From assembly GCA_023416655.1 (NCBI GenBank), contig JAEZHK010000043.1:1-33664 (forward strand): a stretch of 33,664 nucleotides of DNA. The letters are read 5' to 3'. The DNA comes from Bacillota bacterium. GTDB taxonomy: Bacteria; Bacillota; Clostridia; Christensenellales; Aristaeellaceae. Made by a program: the position numbers and the translations under genes. This document shows, one piece after another, positions 17,215 to 27,176 of the stretch (position 1 is its first letter; each line of letters begins with the position of its first letter). The notes below the pieces were generated by a model. It saw only the letters and a program-made list of their open reading frames with translations. It did not search any database and was not told where the DNA came from.

Positions 17215-17232
17215 GGTTAGCGTATTCTAACC
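17215..17232 (-). promoter_or_regulatory. Inverted-repeat operator candidate for iron control of feo
   Basis: GGTTAG (17215-17220), six bases, CTAACC (17227-17232). The half-sites equal those of DtxR/IdeR iron boxes (GGTTAG...CTAACC), but the spacing is six bases rather than about one, so this is not an exact DtxR box. It spans the predicted transcription start and ends just before the feoA ribosome site, a position suited to repression. Confidence 0.5.
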
Positions 17233-17238
17233 AAGAAA

Positions 17239-17268
17239 ATTATAGCCCCGCGCTCAGAATGCTGTCAA
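17239..17268 (-). promoter_or_regulatory. Consensus promoter of the feo operon
   Basis: Minus strand: TTGACA (17268-17263), 18-base spacer, TATAAT (17244-17239), both hexamers perfect. Transcription would start near 17232, at the edge of the inverted repeat. Confidence 0.85.
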
Positions 17269-17300
17269 CCGGTTCTATGCGTTAAACTTGGATAAAATGC

Positions 17301-17330
17301 CGGACAGCATCTGCACGCTTGCGATATAAT
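17301..17330 (+). promoter_or_regulatory. Candidate promoter of mnmG, divergent from feo
   Basis: CGGACA (17301-17306, four of six), 18-base spacer, perfect TATAAT (17325-17330). Start of transcription near 17337, 40 bases before the mnmG ATG. Confidence 0.55.
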
Positions 17331-17376
17331 GATGGAAATCTCGCGCCGCAGGGCGTGGGCGGAAAGAGGACAGGAA

Positions 17377-19197
17377 ATGACCGAACGATTCGACGCCGTG
17401 GTGATCGGCGCGGGCCACGCGGGCTGCGAGGCGGCGCTGGCGCTCTCCCGCACCGGCTTTCAGACGCTTCTGACCACGCTGAACCTGGACAGCGTAGCGC
17501 TGATGCCCTGCAACCCGTCCATCGGCGGCACGGCCAAGGGCCATCTGGTGCGGGAAGTGGACGCGCTGGGCGGCGAGATGGGCCTCATCATCGACGACAC
17601 CATGCTGCAGTCGCGCATGCTCAATACCGCAAAAGGCCCGGCGGTGCATTCGCTCCGGGCGCAGGCGGACAAGCGCGCTTACCAGAAGCGCATGCGCCGC
17701 GCGCTGGACGAGGCGGAAAACCTCGTCTTGCGTCAGGCCGAGGTATGCGAGATTGAAGTCTCGGGCGGGCATGTCACCGCGGTCAAAACCACCACCGGCT
17801 CGAGGATCGAATGCCGCGCGGTCGTCGTGTGCGGCGGCGTGTACCTAAACAGTCGCATCATCATCGGCGAATGCTCCTGGCAGGGCGGCCCGCAGGGGCT
17901 TCTAAGCTCGCTGACCCTGGGGGATTCCCTCCGAAGCCTGGGCTTTCCGCTTCGGCGGTTTAAGACCGGGACGCCCGCGCGCCTTGACGGCCGCACCATC
18001 GATTTTGGCAAAATGGAGCCGCAGGCGGGCGACGAGCCGGTGGTGCCGTTCTCCTTCCTGACCGACCGGAAGCTTGAAAACAAGCAGCTCTGTTACCTCA
18101 CCTATACCACGCCCGAAACCCACGAGGTCATCCGGCGGAACCTGCACCGCGCGCCGATGTATTCCGGCTCCATCCACGGCACAGGGGCGCGCTACTGCCC
18201 GTCCATCGAGGACAAGGTCGTCCGTTTCGCCGACAAGGAGCGCCATCCGATCTTTCTGGAACCGGAGGGGTCCGACACCGTCGAATGGTACGTGCAGGGC
18301 ATGTCCACCTCCATGCCGGAGGACGTGCAGCGGGCGATCTACGCAAGCGTCCCCGGGCTTGAAAACGCGAGGCTACTGCGCCTCGCCTACGCCATCGAGT
18401 ACGACTGCATCGACCCCACGCAACTGACCGGCGCGCTCGCCGCCCGCGAAATCGAGGGGCTGTACTTCGCCGGACAAGTCAACGGCACCTCCGGCTACGA
18501 GGAGGCCGCCGCGCAAGGGCTTTTCGCCGGGCTGAACGCCTCGCTCTGGCTGAAGGGCGAAGCGCCGCTCACGCTGTCCCGCTCCGACGCCTACCTGGGC
18601 GTGCTGGTGGACGACCTGACGGTCAAGGGCGTGGACGAACCCTACCGGATGATGACCTCCCGGGCCGAGTACCGGCTGAACCTTCGGCAGGACAACGCGG
18701 ACCTTCGGCTGACGGAGCTTGGCTACCGGGCGGGCCTTGCAAGCCTTGAGCGGTACGAGCGGATGATGAAAAAGCGCAAAAATACCGAAAGGGCGCTCGC
18801 GCTGATCGGGGAACTGAAGCTGGAAGCTCTCCTCCGCAGGCCCGACGCCAGCCTCGATGCGCTGGCCGAGGGCACGCCGCTATGCGACCTGCCCGCCGAC
18901 GCGCGGGCCCAGGCGGAGATCCTGGTCAAATACGACGGCTACCTCACCCGCCAGCAGTCGCAGATCGACCGCTTCAACCGGGCGGAGCAGCTTTTGATGC
19001 CGGAGGGCATCGATTATCTCGCCATCCAGTCCTTGCGCATCGAGGCCCGGCAGAAGCTTCACAGGCACCGTCCCCGGTCGCTGGGGCAGGCGTCGAGGAT
19101 CCCCGGCGTGTCCCCGGGCGACATTTCGGTGCTCATGGTGCTGCTGGAGCGGCTGCGCCGGACGGCAAACGATCAAATTTTACACAATTCACAGTGA
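17377..19197 (+). CDS. mnmG: tRNA uridine-5-carboxymethylaminomethyl modification enzyme MnmG (GidA)
   Basis: 606 residues from the ATG at 17377 (AGAGGACAGG upstream); an ATG at 17329 is in frame but lies on the -10 box. The FAD-binding motif GAGHAGCEAA (11-20) and CNPSIGGTAKGHLVREVDALGG are classical, as are LQSRMLNTAKGPAVHSLR, GLYFAGQVNGTSGYEEAAAQG and the C-terminal MTSRAEYRLNLRQDNADLRL. With MnmE it installs cmnm5U at the wobble position of tRNA using methylene-THF, FAD and NADH. The C-terminal helical part that binds MnmE is present, ending near residue 606. The usual neighbours mnmE and rsmG are not in the window. Length and motifs are normal. Confidence 0.97.
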   Translation: MTERFDAVVIGAGHAGCEAALALSRTGFQTLLTTLNLDSVALMPCNPSIGGTAKGHLVREVDALGGEMGLIIDDTMLQSRMLNTAKGPAVHSLRAQADKRAYQKRMRRALDEAENLVLRQAEVCEIEVSGGHVTAVKTTTGSRIECRAVVVCGGVYLNSRIIIGECSWQGGPQGLLSSLTLGDSLRSLGFPLRRFKTGTPARLDGRTIDFGKMEPQAGDEPVVPFSFLTDRKLENKQLCYLTYTTPETHEVIRRNLHRAPMYSGSIHGTGARYCPSIEDKVVRFADKERHPIFLEPEGSDTVEWYVQGMSTSMPEDVQRAIYASVPGLENARLLRLAYAIEYDCIDPTQLTGALAAREIEGLYFAGQVNGTSGYEEAAAQGLFAGLNASLWLKGEAPLTLSRSDAYLGVLVDDLTVKGVDEPYRMMTSRAEYRLNLRQDNADLRLTELGYRAGLASLERYERMMKKRKNTERALALIGELKLEALLRRPDASLDALAEGTPLCDLPADARAQAEILVKYDGYLTRQQSQIDRFNRAEQLLMPEGIDYLAIQSLRIEARQKLHRHRPRSLGQASRIPGVSPGDISVLMVLLERLRRTANDQILHNSQ

Positions 19198-19223
19198 CGG
19201 GAACACACTTCCTGACATATGAT
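19194..19223 (+). promoter_or_regulatory. Candidate promoter of the glmS transcript
   Basis: GTGACG (19194-19199), 18-base spacer, TATGAT (19218-19223), overlapping the mnmG stop. It would start RNA about 55 bases before the ribozyme cleavage site. Confidence 0.45.
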
Positions 19224-19280
19224 AGATGGGAAGGCATCGGGAAATGGGGGAATGTCCGTGCGGTAAAACAAGGTGACCTG

Positions 19281-19480
19281 TAAGCGCCGGGACTGTCCGT
19301 TCCGCCCAAAGCGCCACGCGCGTTAAGGCGGTTCTGTTGGCGGACAGTCGACGAGGAGAGCGGTAGCGCCGGGAGACCGGCGCGCATCGAAAGATTCGGC
19401 GGATGCCGCTCGGGTGGGACGCGCCCATCCTTAGACGCGCGGGAAACATGCGAGCGATCGCAGAACAAAGCGTGCGTTAT
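19281..19480 (+). ncRNA. glmS ribozyme (glucosamine-6-phosphate activated)
   Basis: The 5' end reads taaGCGCC with the conserved cleavage position between A19283 and G19284. GGACTGTCCG and CGGACAGTC pair to form the first long helix, followed directly by the conserved GACGAGGAG and the core string ATCGAAAGATTCGGCGGATG; GAGAGCGG pairs with CCGCTC across it. The order matches the B. subtilis glmS ribozyme. The 3' accessory helices run to about 19480 (approximate). It lies 138 bases before glmS. In the known system glucosamine-6-phosphate acts as the cofactor for self-cleavage, and the cleaved message is degraded, giving feedback control. The rest of 19198-19617 holds the promoter and the glmS ribosome site. 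Confidence 0.95.
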
Positions 19481-19617
19481 CATTCTACTCAATTAAAAAT
19501 AAGGGGCTGCCGCGCCGGGAACAATGACGGGGGGCTTTGTCGCACATTTGCTTTGAGCAAACGGCAGAGCGCCGCCCTTGCGTTTTTCGTGCGCCGCCCG
19601 TATAAGGAGTTTTGATC

Positions 19618-21441
<1,824 letters not shown>

Positions 21442-21456
21442 GTAAAACAACTCCCT

Positions 21457-21484
21457 CGGGAGGGCCGCCGCCCTCCCGATTCTT
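21457..21484 (+). terminator. Terminator after glmS
   Basis: CGGGAGGGC (21457-21465), CGCC loop, GCCCTCCCG (21470-21478), then ATTCTT. Nine perfect GC-rich pairs, 15 bases after the stop; the T-run is weak. Confidence 0.75.
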
Positions 21485-21664
21485 CATCCTCCGGCCCGTT
21501 TTCCCGCAGAGGAAAGCCGCCTCAGGAGGATTGGCTTTAGCCCAGAGAGGCCGGAAACGTCGTTACGGAGGATTCTGGTCGGAATTTACGCGGCCGGTCT
21601 TTCACAGAGGCGTTGTTTGTGCTATACTGTGCGCGAATTGCACGGAGGGGGCCAGTGGATCCTC

Positions 21665-22894
21665 ATGCCTAGGGATAGAGACAGGGACAGACGCAGAGAC
21701 CGTGACTGGGACCGGGATTGGGACCGGGACAGGAACCGGAACAAGAACAGGAATCCGCAGGATGTGGAATCCTGGATTCCGGCGATCATCATGTTGGTCA
21801 TTTTCTGGCCTGTGGGCCTGATCATGCTCGCCAAGAGGTTCCAGGCGCTGTCGAGCAGCGAAGTGTCGGCGACCCGCTCCCGCCCGCTTTCCGTGGTCGG
21901 TTGGGTGCTCATGGTACTGGGCATTCTGACGCTCATCGGCGGCGTGGGCCACACTTTCACCGCGGCGATGTTCCTGGGGCTGGGCGGTCTTGCGATGCTC
22001 GGCTTTTCCAGCCGCATGAAAAAGACGCACAGGCGGTTTGGAAAGTACCTGGCGGTGATCGGGAACCGCAAGGTGATGCGCGTGCGCGACATCGCTTCGG
22101 CCATCCCGGTGACCGAGGAACAGGCCTGCCAGGATTTGGAAAAGATGATCGACGAGGGCCGCTTCCCGCCGGGCGCGTACCTCGACATGAGCACGCGCGC
22201 GATGGTCATCGACGGGACCGTGTCGCAGGAAGCGCCCGCCCGCGAGATCAAGCTGAGCTTTGAGACGGCAGCCGTCACCAGGCAGGCCGCGAAACCCGAG
22301 CCCGCGGTCAAGGCCGAGCCGAAATCCGAACCCAAGGCGAAGCCCGAAAACGCGCCCCCCGCCGACCCATACCTTTCGAAGCTTTCCGAGATCCGCCACA
22401 TGGACGAGCTGATCGAAGACGAGGAGGTCTCCCGCAAGATCCGCCGGATCGAGGAGGTCACCGCCTGCATTTTTGATCAGGTCAAGGAGAACCCGGAAAA
22501 ACTGGATCAGATCCGTACCTTCATGAACTATTACCTGCCCACCACGCTGAAACTTTTAAACGCCTACGCGCAGCTGGAGAAGCAGAAGGTGTCGGGCGAG
22601 AACATCCGGGTGAGCAAGGAGCGCATCGAGAAGATGCTCAGCCAGCTGGTGTTCGCCTTCGAGCAGCAGCTTGACCAGATGTTCGAGGCCGACGCGCTGG
22701 ACATCTCCTCCGACATCAAGGTGCTGGAGCGCATGATGGCAAAGGACGGCCTGAGCGAAAACCCCTACGCGCTGCCCAAAATGCCGCCGAAGGCGCAGAC
22801 GGCGACCGGCGGCGGCTCCGGGGTCCTCCTGGCGCCGTGGGATTCTCAAAACTCCGGCAGTGCCGCGCAGGCGGTGCAGGAGGACAAAACATGA
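21665..22894 (+). CDS. XpaC-like membrane protein with Arg/Asp repeat N-terminus
   Basis: 409 residues from the ATG at 21665; GGAGG sits about 15 bases upstream, rather far, but no better start is in frame. Residues 3-29 are a charged repeat of RD, RDWD and RNRN units. Hydrophobic segments follow at about 38-55, 75-93 and 98-114. A compact cytosolic region (about 125-185, FGKYLAVIGNRKVMRVRDIAS...) looks like a small winged-helix-type fold. Residues 205-233 are a KPEPAVKAEPK linker. Residues 255-360 match the 5-bromo-4-chloroindolyl phosphate hydrolysis (XpaC) family: YYLPTTLKLLNAYAQLEKQ and MLSQLVFAFEQQLDQMF, largely helical. The true function of the family is unknown; in Bacillus xpaC lies with the TelA-like yaaN. 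Here it overlaps a thioesterase gene by four bases. Confidence 0.8.
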   Translation: MPRDRDRDRRRDRDWDRDWDRDRNRNKNRNPQDVESWIPAIIMLVIFWPVGLIMLAKRFQALSSSEVSATRSRPLSVVGWVLMVLGILTLIGGVGHTFTAAMFLGLGGLAMLGFSSRMKKTHRRFGKYLAVIGNRKVMRVRDIASAIPVTEEQACQDLEKMIDEGRFPPGAYLDMSTRAMVIDGTVSQEAPAREIKLSFETAAVTRQAAKPEPAVKAEPKSEPKAKPENAPPADPYLSKLSEIRHMDELIEDEEVSRKIRRIEEVTACIFDQVKENPEKLDQIRTFMNYYLPTTLKLLNAYAQLEKQKVSGENIRVSKERIEKMLSQLVFAFEQQLDQMFEADALDISSDIKVLERMMAKDGLSENPYALPKMPPKAQTATGGGSGVLLAPWDSQNSGSAAQAVQEDKT

Positions 22895-23361
22895 CCCCGA
22901 AGCGCCCCATGGAATCCTACACGGAACATGTGCAGATCCTGACGCAGGGCGCGCTCAACGGTTTCAAGCGGCTCTTCGGCGGACAGCTGATGCAGTGGAT
23001 CGACGTGGTGGCCGCGGTTGCGGCCCGGCGGCACGCGGGCCGCAACGTGACCACCGTCGCCGTGGACAACCTGCAGTTCTCCGGCCCCGCCCGGGCCAAC
23101 GACGTGGTGCTTGTGACCGCCAAGCTCACCTACGTGGGCCGAACCTCGATGGAGGTGTGCGTCAAGACCTACGTGGAGGCGCTGGACGGCGAGCGTGACC
23201 TGATCAACACCGCCTTCCTCGTGATGGTGGCGCTGGACGAATTCGAGCGCCCCACGCCGGTTCCGCCGCTCGCGCCCGAGACGGACGAGGAGAAGGAAGC
23301 CTGGCTGGCCGGCGAAAAGCGCAGCAAGCTCCGAAAGGCGCGGTCCAGGGAGAATTACTGA
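22891..23361 (+). CDS. Acyl-CoA thioesterase, hotdog fold (YciA/BACH-like)
   Basis: 156 residues. The ATG at 22891 overlaps the previous stop (ATGA), with AGGAGG seven bases upstream inside the preceding gene. GGQLMQWIDVVAAVAARRHAG (30-50) is the hotdog helix with the catalytic Asp at 38. NLQFSGPARANDVVLVTAKLTYVGRTSMEV is the strand region that builds the dimer and CoA site. It would hydrolyse acyl-CoA to free acid and CoA in the cytosol. The last 25 residues are charged and outside the domain. Coupling to the XpaC-like gene suggests one operon, although the functional link is unclear. Confidence 0.9.
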   Translation: MTPKRPMESYTEHVQILTQGALNGFKRLFGGQLMQWIDVVAAVAARRHAGRNVTTVAVDNLQFSGPARANDVVLVTAKLTYVGRTSMEVCVKTYVEALDGERDLINTAFLVMVALDEFERPTPVPPLAPETDEEKEAWLAGEKRSKLRKARSRENY

Positions 23362-23368
23362 GAAAATG

Positions 23369-23393
23369 CCGGTTCCCACGGGGGCCGGTTTTT
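23369..23393 (+). terminator. Terminator after the thioesterase gene
   Basis: CCGGTTCC (23369-23376), CACG loop, GGGGCCGG (23381-23388) with two G-T pairs, then TTTTT. It begins 8 bases after the stop. Confidence 0.85.
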
Positions 23394-23489
23394 GTATGCC
23401 ACTGAAGTGGCGGCGAGAAGTCGGGGCGAAAGGCAGGGCCGGTGCGGGGGTGATCTCCGCCCCGTCGGGAGATGAATAAAAACACAGCA

Positions 23490-23519
23490 TTGACAGGCGA
23501 GAAAGCCCTGTGCTATGCT
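23490..23519 (+). promoter_or_regulatory. Promoter of asnA
   Basis: TTGACA (23490-23495), 18-base spacer, TATGCT (23514-23519). The leader to the ATG is about 57 bases; no T-box or riboswitch motif is visible in it. Confidence 0.75.
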
Positions 23520-23582
23520 TGTGCACAACGCGCGGCCGGGGCGCGGGCTCCGGAAAATCAAGTACGAAGGGGAAATCCACCC

Positions 23583-24590
23583 ATGAGTGAGCTCACCGTC
23601 CCCAAGGGGTATGCGCCGGTTTTGAATGTTTATGAGACCCAGACCGCCATCGGCATGATCAAAAGGGTGTTCGAGGACAAACTGGCCTCGGCCCTGAACC
23701 TCAAGCGGGTATCCGCCCCGCTCTTCGTGGAGCCGCAAACCGGGCTGAACGACGATTTGAACGGCGTGGAGCGCCCGGTGGAATTCGACGTGCGCGAGAC
23801 CCTCGAGAGCGTGCAGATCGTGCAATCCCTCGCGAAGTGGAAGCGCATGGCGCTGCACAAGTACGGTTTTCCCGTGGGCGAGGGGCTGTACACCGACATG
23901 AACGCCATCCGGCGCGACGAGGACATGGACAACCTCCACTCCATCTACGTGGACCAGTGGGACTGGGAAAAGGTCATCGACCGGCCCGCCCGAAACCTGG
24001 AAACGCTGAAGGAGACCGTCCGCGCGATTGTCGACGCGATCTGCGATACGCAGGACGCGCTGCTTAAGGCGTATCCCGCGCTCACGGGACGCCTGACGAG
24101 AGACGTAACCTTCGTCACCACGCAAGAGCTGGAGGACATGTACCCCGCGCTCTCCCCCAAGGAGCGGGAAGCGGCCTGCCTCCGGGAGCACAAGACCGTC
24201 TTTCTTCTTCAGATCGGGGACCTGCTCCGGTCGGGGAAGCGGCATGACGGCCGGGCGCCGGACTATGACGACTGGGCGCTGAATGGGGACATCCTCTTCT
24301 GGAACGAGCTTCTGGGGTGCGCGTTCGAGGTGTCCTCCATGGGCATCCGCGTGGATGAAAAGTCGCTGGACGAGCAGCTTACCAAGGCCCGGTGCGACCA
24401 GCGGCGCAAGCTGCCGTTCCACGCGATGCTATTGAGGGGGGAACTCCCGCTGACGATGGGCGGCGGCATCGGCCAGTCCCGGCTGTGCATGCTGCTTCTG
24501 GACAAGGCCCACATCGGCGAGGTGCAGGTTTCCGTGTGGGACGAAGGGACGCTGGACGGCTGCAAGGCCGCGGGCATCCGCCTGCTGTAA
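23583..24590 (+). CDS. asnA: Aspartate-ammonia ligase (asparagine synthetase A)
   Basis: 335 residues from the ATG at 23583 (AAGGGG about ten bases upstream), against about 330 in E. coli AsnA. Class II aminoacyl-tRNA-synthetase-like fold: VSAPLFVEPQTGLNDDLNG near the N-terminus, AKWKRMAL, GLYTDMNAIRRDED, HSIYVDQWDWEK, and the C-terminal GGGIGQSRLCMLLLDKAHIGEVQ, the motif 3 arginine region. It makes asparagine from aspartate, ammonia and ATP in the cytosol. In-frame codons back to 23472 overlap the promoter and are not used. Single-gene unit with its own promoter and a terminator palindrome downstream. Confidence 0.97.
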   Translation: MSELTVPKGYAPVLNVYETQTAIGMIKRVFEDKLASALNLKRVSAPLFVEPQTGLNDDLNGVERPVEFDVRETLESVQIVQSLAKWKRMALHKYGFPVGEGLYTDMNAIRRDEDMDNLHSIYVDQWDWEKVIDRPARNLETLKETVRAIVDAICDTQDALLKAYPALTGRLTRDVTFVTTQELEDMYPALSPKEREAACLREHKTVFLLQIGDLLRSGKRHDGRAPDYDDWALNGDILFWNELLGCAFEVSSMGIRVDEKSLDEQLTKARCDQRRKLPFHAMLLRGELPLTMGGGIGQSRLCMLLLDKAHIGEVQVSVWDEGTLDGCKAAGIRLL

Positions 24591-24619
24591 TCCCAATCCC
24601 TTGCCTTTCAAGCGCGCCG

Positions 24620-24641
24620 CCCCCTGCCAATTGGCAGGGGG
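24620..24641. terminator. Perfect palindrome between convergent asnA and glmM
   Basis: A 22-base perfect palindrome (CCCCCTGCCAA and its complement). It lies between converging genes and so probably ends transcription both ways, although T-runs are weak. Confidence 0.65.
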
Positions 24642-24678
24642 TGGCCTTGTTTCGTTATGGGGTTAGGACGTCCACTGT

Positions 24679-26034
24679 TCAGGTCGCGCCCAGACGCTCC
24701 TGCAAGACGTTTGCGGTGTCCTGGGCGATGCGCTGGATCAGCGCCTCGTCCGCGCCCTCGGTCATCACGCGGATCAGCGGCTCGGTGCCCGACACGCGCA
24801 CCACGATGCGCCCGTCCTTGCCCAGCGCCCGCTTCCCGGCCTCCACCGCTTCCTTGACGGCGGGGTCAGTGTAGAACTTCAACTTGCCCTCCGGCGACAC
24901 GCGCACGTTGATCATCGACTGCGGGTAGCGCTTCATCACGCGGGAAAGCTCCGAAAGCTTCATGCCCGAACGGCGAAGGAGCGACAGAAGCTGCACCGCG
25001 GTCAGCTGGCCGTCCCCGGTGGTGGCGAAATCCCGGTAGATCACGTGGCCGGACTGCTCGCCGCCGAAGTCGTATTCCTCCAGCAGCATCTCCTCCAGCA
25101 CGAACCGGTCGCCCACCTTGGTGGCCACAAAGCGGATGTCGTTCTCCTCGCAGAACTTGACGAAGCCGAGGTTGGTCATGATGGTGCCGACGACGGCGCT
25201 TTTATTGAGCTTGCCGCGCTTTTTCATGTCCAGCGCGCAGATGGCCATGATGAAGTCGCCGTCGATGAGGTTGCCCTCGTCGTCGATGCACAGGCATCGG
25301 TCCGCGTCGCCGTCAAAGGCCACGCCCGCGTCCAGCTTGTGCTCCAGCACGTAGTTACGCAGCGCGGAAATGTGGGTGGAGCCGCAGTTCAGGTTGATGT
25401 TCAGGCCGTCGGGGTCCGCGAAGAGCACCGTCGCGTTCGCCCCGAGTTCGCAAAACAGCCGCGCCGCGGAAGCGCTCGCGCTTCCGTTGGCGCAGTCCAC
25501 CGCGATGTTGAGGCCGTCCAGCGAGAATGCCACGGAGGACTTCACATGGTCCACGTAGTCCTTGATGGCGGTATTCTTATGGATGACCTTGCCGATGTCC
25601 TGCGGCGCGGCCAGCGCCTCGGGCTGCACTTTGTCCAGCACGATGGCCTCGATGCGCTCCTCCAGGTCGTCAGGCAACTTGTAGCCGTCGCCGGAGAAGA
25701 TCTTGATGCCGTTGAATTCCGCGGAGTTGTGGGAGGCCGAGATCATCACGCCCGCGTCGGCCTTGTACTTGCCCACCAGGTACGCCACCGCCGGGGTGGG
25801 CACCACGTCCAGCATGATCACATCCGCGCCCACCGAGCAAAGCCCGGCCGCCAGCGCTCCTGCCAGCATGTCGCTGGAGACGCGGGGGTCCATGCCCACC
25901 GCGAACACGGGCCGCCTGCGGCTGCCGCCGGAGAGCACCATGGCCGCCGCGCGACCGATGCGCATCGCGAGTTCCGCCGTCAGCGTTTCGTTTGCGACGC
26001 CGCGTACGCCGTCGGTTCCGAAGAGTCTGCCCAT
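24679..26034 (-). CDS. glmM: Phosphoglucosamine mutase
   Basis: 451 residues, standard for the family. FGTDGVRG at the N-terminus, the phosphoserine loop ISASHN with S101, metal loop DGDADR at 241-246, sugar-binding GEQSGH and the C-terminal phosphate-binding RVSGTEPLIRVM. It converts glucosamine-6-phosphate to glucosamine-1-phosphate, the step after GlmS, in the cytosol. It is the last gene of a four-gene operon, four bases after the beta-helix acyltransferase-like gene; AAGGGG precedes the ATG. The position beside GlmU-like parts strongly supports the glucosamine rather than the mannose/glucose mutase assignment. Confidence 0.97.
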   Translation of the reverse strand: MGRLFGTDGVRGVANETLTAELAMRIGRAAAMVLSGGSRRRPVFAVGMDPRVSSDMLAGALAAGLCSVGADVIMLDVVPTPAVAYLVGKYKADAGVMISASHNSAEFNGIKIFSGDGYKLPDDLEERIEAIVLDKVQPEALAAPQDIGKVIHKNTAIKDYVDHVKSSVAFSLDGLNIAVDCANGSASASAARLFCELGANATVLFADPDGLNINLNCGSTHISALRNYVLEHKLDAGVAFDGDADRCLCIDDEGNLIDGDFIMAICALDMKKRGKLNKSAVVGTIMTNLGFVKFCEENDIRFVATKVGDRFVLEEMLLEEYDFGGEQSGHVIYRDFATTGDGQLTAVQLLSLLRRSGMKLSELSRVMKRYPQSMINVRVSPEGKLKFYTDPAVKEAVEAGKRALGKDGRIVVRVSGTEPLIRVMTEGADEALIQRIAQDTANVLQERLGAT

Positions 26035-26038
26035 GGAT

Positions 26039-26719
26039 TCAATCCCCTTCCGTTCGTCTGCGGGCGACGCGCCCGCCGTCCTTCACCACGTGCATGGCCG
26101 GCACGACGCCGCGCACCAGGGAGCCGGGGTACACCCACACGCCGCGGCCCAGCACCACGCCCGGGTTGAGCACGGTGTTGCAGCCAACCTCGACATTGTC
26201 CCCCAGCATCGCGCCGAATTTCTTGAGCCCGGTCCCGATGTCGCCCTCAGGCGTATGGACCACGACCAGCTTCTTGTCGCTGCGCACATTGGACGTGATC
26301 GCGCCCGCGCCCATATGGGCCTTGTAGCCCAGGATGGAATCGCCCACATAGTTGAAGTGGGGCACCTGCACCTTGTCAAACAGCAGGCAGTTCTTAAGCT
26401 CCGTGGAATTCCCAACCACCGCGCCCTTGCCGACGATAGCGCTGCCCCGGATGAAGGCGCAGTGGCGCACCTCCGCGCCCTCGTCAATGATCAGTGGCCC
26501 GGCCAGGTACGCGGACGGGTATATTTTCGCGCTGCGTGCAATATATATGCCGCCCTCGCGCCGTTCATACGCGCTTTCCGGCAATGTTTCGCCCAGTTCC
26601 AGGATGAATTTTGTAAGAAGCGGCAGCGCCTGCCACGGGGCCTCGAGGCCGTCGAAGAGCCTGGCGGCGATGGTTTTTGAAAGGTCAAAAAAGTCCCCGA
26701 TTTTGATTTCACTCGCCAT
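26039..26719 (-). CDS. Left-handed beta-helix acyltransferase-like protein, GlmU C-domain type
   Basis: 226 residues from the ATG at 26719, whose ribosome site GGAGG lies in the 3' end of the deaminase gene; the two coding regions overlap by 11 bases. A helical N-terminus (1-50) leads to hexapeptide-repeat coils (about 58-205; IIDEGAEV, IVGKGAVVG, LGDNVEVG, VLGRGVWV). The stretch VPHFNYVGDSILG...GAGAITSN (119-144) parallels the GlmU string HLTYLGDAEIG...GAGTITCN, with H121 at the place of the catalytic histidine of GlmU. In GlmU this domain acetylates glucosamine-1-phosphate. Here it is a separate protein next to glmM and a nucleotidyltransferase. It has no pyrophosphorylase domain, so automated names like 'UDP-GlcNAc pyrophosphorylase' would mislead. 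Confidence 0.85.
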   Translation of the reverse strand: MASEIKIGDFFDLSKTIAARLFDGLEAPWQALPLLTKFILELGETLPESAYERREGGIYIARSAKIYPSAYLAGPLIIDEGAEVRHCAFIRGSAIVGKGAVVGNSTELKNCLLFDKVQVPHFNYVGDSILGYKAHMGAGAITSNVRSDKKLVVVHTPEGDIGTGLKKFGAMLGDNVEVGCNTVLNPGVVLGRGVWVYPGSLVRGVVPAMHVVKDGGRVARRRTEGD

Positions 26720-27176
26720 CCGGATCTGCCTCCTCATACTTCTCCAGCTTTACGCCGCCCTCATGCAGCATCTCCACCGAGAACTCGTCCGGATATCCTT
26801 CCCGGTAGACCACCCGCGCGATGCCCGCGTTCACGATCATCTTGGCGCAGAGCACACAGGGCTGATGCGTGCAGTAGAGCGTCGCGCCCGCGATGCTCAC
26901 ACCCAGCCGCGCCGCCTGAATGATGGCGTTCTGCTCGGCGTGCACCGCGTAGCAGATTTCGTGATGGGTGCCCGACGCGATGCCCAGCTTCTTGCGCAGG
27001 CATTCGCCCCGCTCCACGCAGGTCTTGACGCCCGCGGGCGCGCCATTGTAGCCGGTGGTCATGATGCGCTTGTCCTTCACGATCACCGCGCCGATCTTGC
27101 GGCCCGCCTGGTAACAGCTTGCCCAACTGGCGATGACCGACGCCATCTCCATGAAGCGCTTGTCCCACTTGTTCAC
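26709..27176 (-). CDS. dCMP deaminase family protein (ComEB-like)
   Basis: 155 residues from a GTG start at 27176 with GGAGG six bases upstream; GTGA overlaps the previous stop. The zinc site is complete: HAE (H79, E81) and PCVLC (C107, C110). TGYNGAPAG (41-49) and the extra CVERGEC (53-59) and H71/H72 are typical of dCMP deaminases and Bacillus ComEB. It deaminates dCMP to dUMP, feeding thymidylate synthesis, in the cytosol. Its placement inside a UDP-sugar gene group looks incidental to function but the overlaps show one operon. Confidence 0.92.
   Translation of the reverse strand: MNKWDKRFMEMASVIASWASCYQAGRKIGAVIVKDKRIMTTGYNGAPAGVKTCVERGECLRKKLGIASGTHHEICYAVHAEQNAIIQAARLGVSIAGATLYCTHQPCVLCAKMIVNAGIARVVYREGYPDEFSVEMLHEGGVKLEKYEEADPDGE

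Noticed and set aside
17215..17232. A canonical DtxR box
   Set aside because: Half-sites match but the spacer is six bases instead of about one, so it is kept only as an operator candidate.
19403..19615. A 70-codon ORF between mnmG and glmS
   Set aside because: It overlaps the glmS ribozyme core and has no ribosome site or recognisable protein.
23394..23582. T-box or other riboswitch ahead of asnA
   Set aside because: No T-box consensus, no antiterminator, and the only terminator belongs to the upstream gene.
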